Of a stretch of 5,278 bases of DNA, positions 1 to 5,278 are shown piece after piece; the first letter of the stretch is position 1; every line of letters starts with the position of its first letter. The notes beneath the pieces were generated by a model that was given only the letters and a program-made list of their open reading frames with translations, did not search any database and was not told the origin of the DNA. The translations under genes and the position numbers were made by a program. Source of the stretch: Clostridia bacterium (GTDB lineage: Bacteria > Bacillota_A > Clostridia > Christensenellales > UBA1242); assembly GCA_017938565.1 (NCBI GenBank), contig JAGBBI010000038.1, forward strand, positions 1 to 5,278, read 5' to 3'.

Positions 1-486
1 GTACTTAAAAAAGAGGTAGAACGTTATATGTCAATGGTTAAAGAAAGAAATGCTATTGGCGAATTAAACCACCCATCTGAGTCAGTTATAGACCTTTCAA
101 GAGTAGCAATGAATATCATAGAACTTCATTGGGAGGGTAGAACATTGGTTGGAAAATTAGAACTTTTAACATCCCCTGGATTTAGAAAATACGGTATTAT
201 TTCAAATGAGGCAGACCAAGCCGCAAATCTTCTTCTAAGCGGTATTAAAATTGGTGTTTCCTCTCGTGGACTTGGTACCGTAACAAACAAAATGGGTGTA
301 CTTTATGTTGCTGATGATTATGAAATTGTTTGTTGGGATATTGTTTCATCACCATCAACCCCAGGTGCATATATTACTGTAGATGACACAATTCCACAAC
401 AATGGATGGAATCTAAAACAGATAATACTTCTAAAACAAAATTATTTGAAGAATTAGATAATTTTAACGACTGGTTGAACAATTAA
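1..486 (+). CDS. 21: Prohead core protease, T4 gp21-like (5' partial)
   Basis: This is the maturation protease that, in T4-type phages, sits inside the prohead, digests the scaffold core and trims the capsid protein before DNA packaging. The frame is open from base 1 (codons V-L-K-K-E-V-E-R-Y before the first ATG at 28), so the gene starts upstream and the ATG at 28 is probably internal. T4 gp21 is about 212 residues; 161 are visible here, so roughly the first 50 are missing. Two family motifs are clear: GELNHP (His codon 70-72) and GVSSRGLG (Ser codons 259-264), which match the conserved His and Ser motifs of T4 gp21. A D-x-V-x-x-P-S-x-P motif at about 337-366 corresponds to the conserved D-A-V-x-G-P-S-A-P stretch. 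I do not assign the third catalytic residue. The C-terminus looks intact despite the adjoining inserted gene. Its likely substrates, scaffold and capsid protein, lie downstream. Confidence 0.93.
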   Translation, partial: VLKKEVERYMSMVKERNAIGELNHPSESVIDLSRVAMNIIELHWEGRTLVGKLELLTSPGFRKYGIISNEADQAANLLLSGIKIGVSSRGLGTVTNKMGVLYVADDYEIVCWDIVSSPSTPGAYITVDDTIPQQWMESKTDNTSKTKLFEELDNFNDWLNN

Positions 487-487
487 T

Positions 488-1495
488 ATGCCAAGGAAAA
501 TTACACCTCAAGAATATAAAGAACGTTTTAAAGTACTTTATCCCGATTATGAATTATTAAGTGATTATAATGGGGATAAAAATTATATTGAAGTAAGATG
601 TAAAAAAGACGGCAATATATGGAAAACTAAACCAAACTGGTTGAAACAAGGAATGGGGTGTAAGGTTTGCTATCATAAAAGAAGGGGTATAGAATCTCGA
701 AAAAGTGTCGATACTTTTATAAAGCAAGCAAAAGAAATACACGGAAACAAATATGATTATAGTAAGGTGGATTATAAAGATAACAAAATAAAAGTATGTA
801 TAATTTGCCCTAAACACGGAGAATTTCATATGACTCCAAATAAACATATTTCTTTGAAACAAAACTGCCCAAAATGTGCAAGTGAACAAAATGGAATAAA
901 TAAAAGATTATCAGCAGAAACGTTTATAGATAGGTCTAAAAAAATACACGATAATAAATATGATTATTCAAAAGTTGAATATGTTTGTGTAGATGTACCT
1001 GTAACTATAATATGTCCAAAACACGGTGAATTTAAACAGACACCATACGTGCATATGAAAGGGTGCGGTTGCCCAAAATGTAACCAAAGCAAATTAGAAC
1101 GCACCGTTAGAAAATTTTTAACAAAAAATAACATTAGTTTTGAAGAACAAAAACGATTTAAATGGTTGTCTAAACAAAGTTTAGATTTTTACCTTCCTGA
1201 TTATAAAATAGCAATTGAATGTCAGGGCGTTCAACATTATAATAAAAATTTATTGTTTTGGGGTGCAGAATATTTTGATATTATTACAAAACGTGATTTA
1301 GTTAAAAACAATTTATGTAAACAGAATGATATTGATATTCTTTATTTCTCTAATGATAAAAGTATATTAAATAGCACGGGTTTATATACTAAAGAAAACA
1401 CAGCAACAAGTTTAACTGAACTTTTAAGTTTAATAAAAAAACATAAAAATATCGAAACTTTGTTCGAGAGTATTGTAAAAAACGTAATAAATTAA
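488..1495 (+). CDS. Free-standing homing endonuclease-like protein: zinc-ribbon repeats plus Vsr-like/EDxHD nuclease domain
   Basis: Probably a site-specific DNA endonuclease that spreads its own gene. Residues 1-200 hold three related modules. The second (about 73-130) and third (about 142-198) are close copies sharing the pattern FI-x4-K-IH-x-NKYDYSKV, then ICPKHGEF-x2-TP and CPKC; the first (about 10-61) is diverged and keeps C38 and C58-x2-C61. The Cys/His spacing suggests zinc ribbons that bind DNA. Residues about 201-290 look like a Vsr/PD-(D/E)xK-type nuclease core: SKLE (E204), LDFYLPDY (D233), IECQGVQHY (E244, H250) and KRD (D270), consistent with the EDxHD homing endonuclease family typified by I-Bth0305I. 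The ATG lies one base after the protease stop with no Shine-Dalgarno, so it may be translated by coupling. Its strongly A/T-rich codons differ from the capsid gene, which suggests recent acquisition. It has no expected role in head assembly. Activity and target site are not shown by the sequence. Confidence 0.82.
   Translation: MPRKITPQEYKERFKVLYPDYELLSDYNGDKNYIEVRCKKDGNIWKTKPNWLKQGMGCKVCYHKRRGIESRKSVDTFIKQAKEIHGNKYDYSKVDYKDNKIKVCIICPKHGEFHMTPNKHISLKQNCPKCASEQNGINKRLSAETFIDRSKKIHDNKYDYSKVEYVCVDVPVTIICPKHGEFKQTPYVHMKGCGCPKCNQSKLERTVRKFLTKNNISFEEQKRFKWLSKQSLDFYLPDYKIAIECQGVQHYNKNLLFWGAEYFDIITKRDLVKNNLCKQNDIDILYFSNDKSILNSTGLYTKENTATSLTELLSLIKKHKNIETLFESIVKNVIN
704..1081 (+). repeat. Tandem protein-level repeat: two zinc-ribbon-like modules in the endonuclease
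   Basis: Bases 704-877 and 911-1081 encode two modules of 57-58 residues with the same order: a helix (TFI-x4-K-IH), NKYDYSKV, a short strand region, ICPKHGEF, TP-x2-H and a final CPKC. Each supplies C-x2-H and C-x2-C pairs (C107/H110 with C127/C130; C176/H179 with C195/C198). The similarity is seen in the translation. It looks like an old internal duplication, because the DNA is well diverged. Such modules are common DNA-binding arms in phage homing endonucleases of this type. Confidence 0.75.
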
Positions 1496-1588
1496 TGTTT
1501 AAATTATTGTTTTTTATTAACTTTTAATTTTTTTTGAAATTATTAAATATTTATATTAAAAATAACGTATAAAATTGCTGATTATAAA
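1496..1588 (+). promoter_or_regulatory. AT-rich spacer upstream of scaffold gene, probable late promoter region
   Basis: This 93-base non-coding gap is almost entirely A and T, with long T-runs. On the + strand TATAAAAT occurs at 1568-1575 and again at 1583-1590, overlapping the start codon; these resemble, but do not match, the T4 late promoter element TATAAATA. The exact TATAAATA occurs only on the - strand (1548-1555), pointing away from the scaffold. I see no Bacteroidota-type TTTG/TAnnTTTG pair with suitable spacing. A promoter for the scaffold-capsid unit is expected here on context, but the exact element is uncertain. Confidence 0.35.
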
Positions 1589-2152
1589 ATGAGCACTAAA
1601 AATAAGAAAAGCGTGGCTTCTCAAGCCCTTTTAGAAATGGATGCTATTACATCCGCTATTAAGGAAGAGAGCAAAAATACATTAAATACTCTTTTGGCCG
1701 AGGCTGTTCGTAATGCACTTCGCGAGGGATGCGAAGAGGAAGAGGACAAAGAGTATGATATTGTAGATGATGAACAGAATGACGCTGAAGATAACAATGA
1801 CGATTCTACCGATGACGCTAAATCTGACGTTGACGAGGACGGAAACGAAGATTTAGAAAACGGAATGAACCCAGCACAGGAGCCGCAAGACCCACAGGGA
1901 ATGCAAGCCCCTATGCAAGGTACAGAACCCCAGGAAGCACCTGTTGACGGTGAGGGAGAAGAAGGTTGGGAGGAATTTTCAGAGTATCAAACAGGCGATA
2001 ACACATATGACCTCACAGGTGAGAATGACTACGAAAAAGTAGTAAAGGTTTACAAACTCCTAAAAGATGAAGACCAAGTTGTTGTTAAAAAGACGGCGAC
2101 GTTATTCATCTTGAAGACGGAGCAGCAGGCACTGAATATGTCATCGACTTAG
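1589..2152 (+). CDS. 22: Prohead core scaffold protein, gp22-like, N-terminal ORF (ends at frame change)
   Basis: This is the first part of the internal core protein on which the T4-type capsid shell assembles and which the gp21-like protease later degrades. As read it gives 187 residues. Residues 1-48 look helical, with candidate protease sites L36-A-E|A and L44-R-E|G; 49-90 are highly acidic (Glu/Asp); 93-126 are Pro/Gln/Glu-rich linker; 136-168 begin a more ordered segment (VYKLLKDEDQVVVKK). After K168 (codon 2090-2092) the reading loses its acidic character: the last 19 residues, up to the TAG at 2150, look like out-of-frame sequence, whereas the -1 frame continues with DGDVIHLEDGAAGTEYVIDL. 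The true product is therefore probably a join through 2092 into the ORF ending at 3216, about 542 residues in all. No Shine-Dalgarno precedes the ATG. The gp22 assignment rests on position and composition, with the family match lying mainly in the C-terminal ORF. Confidence 0.8.
   Translation: MSTKNKKSVASQALLEMDAITSAIKEESKNTLNTLLAEAVRNALREGCEEEEDKEYDIVDDEQNDAEDNNDDSTDDAKSDVDEDGNEDLENGMNPAQEPQDPQGMQAPMQGTEPQEAPVDGEGEEGWEEFSEYQTGDNTYDLTGENDYEKVVKVYKLLKDEDQVVVKKTATLFILKTEQQALNMSST
2086..2092 (+). other. Putative -1 frameshift site (T AAA AAG) inside the scaffold gene
   Basis: In the upstream frame the codons here are GTT AAA AAG ACG. If the G of AAG is re-read, translation continues GAC GGC GAC GTT and stays open to 3216. 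The new frame has a TAA at 2086-2088, so the change must occur at or after codon 2090-2092; the acidic coding character resumes exactly from 2092. T-AAA-AAG resembles the strong bacterial slippery heptamer A-AAA-AAG, but the P-site tRNA would re-pair with UAA with one mismatch. I saw no strong downstream hairpin or upstream Shine-Dalgarno-like stimulator. One extra A in this run would also restore a single frame, so a mutation or sequencing error is equally compatible. Confidence 0.6.
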
Positions 2153-2199
2153 GGTCTGAGGGCGAGAAACCTGAGGCTGAAGCCGTTGAAGGTGAGGAA

Positions 2200-3216
2200 A
2201 TGTCTACTCCAGAAATGAATCTTAATGAATCAGACATTGCAGGTTTAGATGATGAATTTGAAACCGATGATGAGTTTGGTTCTGAGGGCGACGATTTTGA
2301 TTTAGGTACAGAAGGCGATTCTGAACTTGATGATATTAAAGCGACTCTTGATGCGTTACAGCAAAAAATAGATAATCTTGGAGGCGGAGACACAAATAAT
2401 ATTTATGAAAACAGAAAAACAAGAAAACCGATGAAGGAAAGTAAAGAAGTGTTATTCGAGGTAGACCTTGGATATACAGACAACTACCAAGATAAAGACC
2501 CGATTGCAGGACTTTCTAATAATGAACCTTCAAAAAGTGGTAAATCTTGGCACAAAGGAGTTCCTACAGGCACAAAGAAGCCTTGGGCAGGCGAAACAAA
2601 GTCTAAGGGCGAACCATTTGAGAAAACCGTTAATGAAGAAGACGATATGTCTATGGGTGGGGAAGCAATGCCTACAGAAAATGAGGTTCCAGTAGATGAA
2701 CAAAAAAATGTTGGTGGATTTGTTCAACAAAATTCAGTAACTCGTTCAGAAATCCCTAATTCAAATGGAAGAAAGGCTCGTAATGCTCATCAAGGAGCAA
2801 AACAAGTTACAGGAACTGCTGACAATCGTAGCACAATGGCTGAAATGAAAAAGTTAAAGGCTGAGAATAAGGCCCTTAAAGAAGCAATTCTTGCAATTCG
2901 TAAGAATCTTAGCGAGGCTTATGTTACAAACGCTAATCTCGGAAAAATTACAAAACTTTTCCTTGAAAATACAACTTCACAATCTGAGAAGATTGATATT
3001 GTTAACCGTTTTTCAAATGAGGCCAAAACAATTGAGCAGTCAAAAGCACTTTATGAATCAATTAAGAGAGAACTTAACAAAACAAATACGGCAACATTAA
3101 ATATTAATGAATCTGTAACAGCAAATGGTTCTAAATCTCTTAATGAGGACAAGGTTTATAAATCTGCGGACCTCCTTAAAACTATCGATTTTATGAATCG
3201 TGTATTAAATTGCTAA
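2200..3216 (+). CDS. 22: Prohead core scaffold protein, gp22-like, C-terminal ORF
   Basis: This is the C-terminal part of the scaffold. From the ATG at 2200 it has 338 residues, but the same frame is open and coding-like from 2092, so the ATG is probably internal to a fused product. GGTGAGG lies only two bases before this ATG, too close for a normal ribosome site. Residues 8-40 are very acidic; 42-60 and 211-240 look like amphipathic or coiled-coil helices; the middle (70-210) is polar, Lys/Gly/Asn-rich and probably disordered. The stretch 236-310, with NLSEA, a run of helices and a final I-N-E-S, resembles the C-terminal half of T4 gp22 by eye. Candidate (L/I)-x-E protease sites are L8-N-E|S, L237-S-E|A, L284-Y-E|S and I302-N-E|S, as expected of a core protein destined for digestion. 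The capsid gene starts 34 bases after the stop. Confidence 0.82.
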   Translation: MSTPEMNLNESDIAGLDDEFETDDEFGSEGDDFDLGTEGDSELDDIKATLDALQQKIDNLGGGDTNNIYENRKTRKPMKESKEVLFEVDLGYTDNYQDKDPIAGLSNNEPSKSGKSWHKGVPTGTKKPWAGETKSKGEPFEKTVNEEDDMSMGGEAMPTENEVPVDEQKNVGGFVQQNSVTRSEIPNSNGRKARNAHQGAKQVTGTADNRSTMAEMKKLKAENKALKEAILAIRKNLSEAYVTNANLGKITKLFLENTTSQSEKIDIVNRFSNEAKTIEQSKALYESIKRELNKTNTATLNINESVTANGSKSLNEDKVYKSADLLKTIDFMNRVLNC

Positions 3217-3250
3217 TAAAGAAAAATAACAAAAAAGAATAATCTAAATT
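3217..3250 (+). promoter_or_regulatory. A-rich leader of the capsid gene, no Shine-Dalgarno
   Basis: The 34 bases between scaffold stop and capsid ATG are mostly A, with no GGAGG-like motif and no clear promoter. For what should be the most highly translated phage gene, an A-rich unstructured leader in place of a Shine-Dalgarno is notable. It resembles Bacteroidota-type initiation; that reading is inference. Confidence 0.4.
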
Positions 3251-5182
3251 ATGAGAGAATTTTTAACATCTGGTCAGGTGGGTAATATTGAACTCAATGA
3301 GCAGAGAAGAATTAGACAAGAAATTAACAGACGTTGGGACGCTCTTGGAATGACTGAAGGTCTTAAGGGTGTTGTTAAAGAAAACGTTGCAACTCTTTTC
3401 GAGAACGAGGCAAAGGCACTCCTTTCAGAGGCTACTGCATCAGATAACAGCGGTTCATTCGAGACCGTAGTATTCCCAATTATCCGTCGTGTATTCAGCA
3501 AGCTTCTTGCTAACGACATCGTATCAGTTCAGGCAATGAACCTTCCTGTAGGTCGTTTGTTCTTTATGCTTCCTGTAACTTCAGAGCGTGAGTTCAATGG
3601 AACTATGGAAGATGCTCTTAACGATAAGGATGTTATTGGACGTCACAAGGGTCTTATGGGTTATGAGAGAACTGACCGTCACAATGGTAACAAGTATAAC
3701 CGTTTCTACCTTCCAGATGAGGCTGTAAACACAATGAAGTTTATGTTCGTTGATGCTAATGATGAGCCAGTAGACAACGATACAGCGTTTATTAACTATG
3801 ACGAAGCCCTTGCTTTTGCTAAGGAAAACGGTTACAAAATCGTAGGACAGGCACTTCCTGCTGTAACTAAGTATCATAAGAGAACTCTTTATGACCTTTT
3901 CTATAACGACTTCCTTTATGATAACTCAAAGGGTAAGATTCGTATTAAGGTTGGTGAGACAACTCCAGTTGCTTTCAAGGACTATGAACTTGTAGACCTT
4001 ACTGATGAACTTATTCGTCCATACGCTGACGGTTCACTCCGTAATGTAATCCTTAAAGTTGGTGGTTTCTCATCATTTAACGCTGGTAAACTTACTGGTC
4101 CTGATGGAAACGAAATGGATACAGAGGGCTTCCTTGCTTCTCTTAAGGTATTTGCTGCTGAGGCAATTAATGACGAGGGCTTTGCTTGCTTCGACCAATA
4201 CGAGGGTATTCCTTTCCGTATCGTAACTCAGAAGTATGGTAAGGGTATCGTAGAGTATAATGCAGGTTGCGACGCAGAGGGCTTCATCTATCTTGACGTT
4301 GACCTTGCTAAGCCTTGCAAGAAACAGGGTGCTACTCTTGATGGTTATATGGGTATTAAGGTACCTACAGCAGTTGAACTTGAAACAATGTTCAAGGTTG
4401 CTTGGTCACAGTACGATTCACTCGAACTTGAGACTGAGATTGGTGAGGTATCATTCAAACTTGATTCAGTAACTGTATCAGTTGAGGAACGTAAGCTTCG
4501 TGCTACTTGGTCTCCTGAACTTGCACAGGACGTTTCAGCATTCCACAACATCGACGCTGAGGCTGAGTTAACAGCTCTTCTTTCAGAGCAGATTGCTGCT
4601 GAGATTGACCGTGAGATTCTTCGTGACCTTCGTAAGTTTGCTCCTTGGCAGTGCCGTTGGGATGTAAATGGTTGGAGACGTATGGCTGGTTTCTCTACAA
4701 ACTACACTCAGAAAGACTGGAATCAGGAACTTATGACTAAGGTTAATCAGGTTTCCGCTCAAATCCATAAGTCAACTCTTCGTGGTGGTGCTAACTTCAT
4801 CGTAGTTTCATCTGAGATTTCAGCAGTATTTGATAACCTTGAGTACTTCCACGTTTCAGACGCTAATGCTGAGGCTGACCAATACAATATGGGTATCGAG
4901 CGCATTGGTGCTCTTCAGAACCGTTATCAGGTATATCGTGACCCATATTCACCAGCTTGGTCAATCATTATCGGTCACAAGGGTAAGTCACTTCTTGACA
5001 CAGGTTACATCTATGCTCCATATATCCCTATGCAGCTTACTCCAACCGTAATCAACCCTGAAAACTTCGCTCCAGTAAAGGGTATTATGACTCGTTACGC
5101 TAAGAAGTGTGTAAACAACCGTTTCTACGGTGCTATCAAGGTTGATGGTCTTGTACAGTGGGACCCACAAGAACTTCGCTAG
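3251..5182 (+). CDS. 23: Major capsid protein, T4 gp23-like (precursor)
   Basis: This is the shell-forming protein of the phage head, with an HK97-type fold in the T4 family. The product is 643 residues. Residues 1-60 are a charged helical propeptide ending in ALLSE, followed by ATASDN, which fits cleavage by the gp21-like protease. Family blocks visible by eye are NDIVSVQAMNLPVGRLF (about 88-104, T4 has FDICGVQPMNSPTG), RKLRATWSPELAQD (ELAQD at 423-427), DAEAEL (435-440), then DREIL, and near the C-terminus DTGYIYAPY (583-591), NPENFAPV and TRY (614-616). T4 gp23 is about 521 residues. The part after ELAQD is close to T4's in length, so most of the extra 100-plus residues lie between about 110 and 410, probably an enlarged insertion domain. 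Codon choice is strongly biased (CTT, CGT, GCT, GGT), as expected for very high expression. It ends in TAG just before the terminator. Confidence 0.96.
   Translation: MREFLTSGQVGNIELNEQRRIRQEINRRWDALGMTEGLKGVVKENVATLFENEAKALLSEATASDNSGSFETVVFPIIRRVFSKLLANDIVSVQAMNLPVGRLFFMLPVTSEREFNGTMEDALNDKDVIGRHKGLMGYERTDRHNGNKYNRFYLPDEAVNTMKFMFVDANDEPVDNDTAFINYDEALAFAKENGYKIVGQALPAVTKYHKRTLYDLFYNDFLYDNSKGKIRIKVGETTPVAFKDYELVDLTDELIRPYADGSLRNVILKVGGFSSFNAGKLTGPDGNEMDTEGFLASLKVFAAEAINDEGFACFDQYEGIPFRIVTQKYGKGIVEYNAGCDAEGFIYLDVDLAKPCKKQGATLDGYMGIKVPTAVELETMFKVAWSQYDSLELETEIGEVSFKLDSVTVSVEERKLRATWSPELAQDVSAFHNIDAEAELTALLSEQIAAEIDREILRDLRKFAPWQCRWDVNGWRRMAGFSTNYTQKDWNQELMTKVNQVSAQIHKSTLRGGANFIVVSSEISAVFDNLEYFHVSDANAEADQYNMGIERIGALQNRYQVYRDPYSPAWSIIIGHKGKSLLDTGYIYAPYIPMQLTPTVINPENFAPVKGIMTRYAKKCVNNRFYGAIKVDGLVQWDPQELR
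3422..3433 (+). other. Predicted prohead protease cleavage site in the capsid protein
   Basis: The codons encode L58-S59-E60-A61. T4 gp21 cleaves after Glu in (L/I)-x-E, usually before a small residue, and cuts gp23 after Glu65. Position and residues both fit, predicting a mature capsid protein of 583 residues starting ATASDN. Confidence 0.75.
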
Positions 5183-5213
5183 TCGTTGATTTCTATAAAA
5201 TCTAAATAAATCT

Positions 5214-5240
5214 AGCCTCTGCAATTACGGAGGCTTTTTT
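5214..5240 (+). terminator. Intrinsic terminator after the capsid gene
   Basis: AGCCTCTG (5214-5221) pairs with CGGAGGCT (5228-5235), giving an eight-pair stem with one G-T wobble and a six-base loop CAATTA, followed directly by a T-tract to 5240. It lies 31 bases after the capsid stop and should end the head-gene transcript. Confidence 0.9.
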
Positions 5241-5253
5241 GTTTTATAAAACT

Positions 5254-5271
5254 ATTTATGAATACATAAAT
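5254..5271. repeat. Short inverted repeat after the terminator
   Basis: ATTTATG (5254-5260) and CATAAAT (5265-5271) are exact inverted copies separated by AATA. Each arm contains a CATAAAT core like the NATAAATA late-promoter elements of T4-like phages, one per strand (CATAAATA on the - strand at 5253-5260, CATAAATC on the + strand at 5265-5272). It could be a promoter for the next gene or chance in AT-rich DNA. No gene is visible between 5241 and 5278. Confidence 0.3.
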
Positions 5272-5278
5272 CTGTATA

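Noticed and set aside
557..889. Minus-strand ORF of 110 codons within the endonuclease gene
   Set aside because: It is the reverse shadow of an AT-rich gene; the translation is Phe/Ile/Tyr-rich with no family resemblance, and the + strand protein has clear motifs.
488..1495. Group I intron or intein carrying the endonuclease
   Set aside because: The protease ends at its own stop before the ORF, the scaffold begins with its own ATG after it, and no split exon or splice-motif sequence is seen; the gene is free-standing.
1480..1520. Possible terminator after the endonuclease gene (A/T-only inverted repeat followed by T's)
   Set aside because: The stem is imperfect and consists only of A-T pairs in a region where T-runs are everywhere; not distinguishable from background.
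2150..2152. TAG as a recoded sense codon (as in some gut phages), joining the first scaffold ORF to downstream sequence
   Set aside because: Reading through TAG in that frame gives a short basic, out-of-frame-looking tail ending at a TGA near the 2200s, while the -1 frame carries the sensible acidic sequence. The capsid TAG also sits at the expected C-terminus just before a terminator.
2106..2393. Minus-strand Ser/Pro-rich ORF opposite the scaffold
   Set aside because: Its Ser/Pro repeats are the antisense of Glu/Asp/Gly codons in the acidic scaffold segment, a common artefact.
2200..3216. Second scaffold ORF as an independent gene with its own start at 2200
   Set aside because: The frame is open and compositionally coding for 36 codons upstream of the ATG, continuing the first ORF. 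The GGTGAGG near the ATG is only two bases away and is explained by Gly/Glu codons. Internal initiation is not excluded but is less likely.

Overview
The window is the head-morphogenesis module of a T4-like (Straboviridae-related or more distant) tailed phage, all on the + strand. Gene order is prohead protease (T4 gp21-like), an inserted free-standing homing endonuclease, prohead core scaffold (gp22-like), and major capsid protein (gp23-like), closed by an intrinsic terminator. The order protease-scaffold-capsid is the T4 21-22-23 order, and each of the three carries recognisable family motifs. The DNA is AT-rich. None of the visible starts at 488, 1589 and 3251 has a convincing Shine-Dalgarno sequence and their leaders are A/T-rich, which would fit a Bacteroidota host. 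That host call is inference only.

Layout: 1-486 is the C-terminal part of the protease, cut by the left window edge. 488-1495 is a 335-residue protein with repeated zinc-ribbon-like modules and a Vsr-like/EDxHD nuclease core, one base after the protease stop. 1496-1588 is a very AT-rich spacer that probably holds the scaffold promoter. 1589-3216 is the scaffold, but it is split into two ORFs by a -1 frame change at an A-run at about 2086-2092; reading across it gives one continuous acidic protein of about 542 residues. 3217-3250 is a short A-rich leader. 3251-5182 is the major capsid protein. 5214-5240 is a clear hairpin plus T-tract terminator, and the final 38 bases hold no gene.

How the genes work together: in T4-type assembly the scaffold forms the core around which the capsid protein polymerises. 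The protease, packaged in the prohead, then digests the core and trims the N-terminus of the capsid protein before DNA packaging. The window shows both sides of this: a protease with conserved His and Ser motifs, several (L/I)-x-E sites in the scaffold, and a good L-S-E|A cleavage site at residue 60 of the capsid protein, close to where T4 gp23 is cut. The endonuclease is not part of assembly; it looks like a selfish gene lodged in a conserved structural operon.

The point most worth following up is the scaffold frame change: programmed -1 frameshifting, a real mutation, or a one-base error in an A homopolymer.
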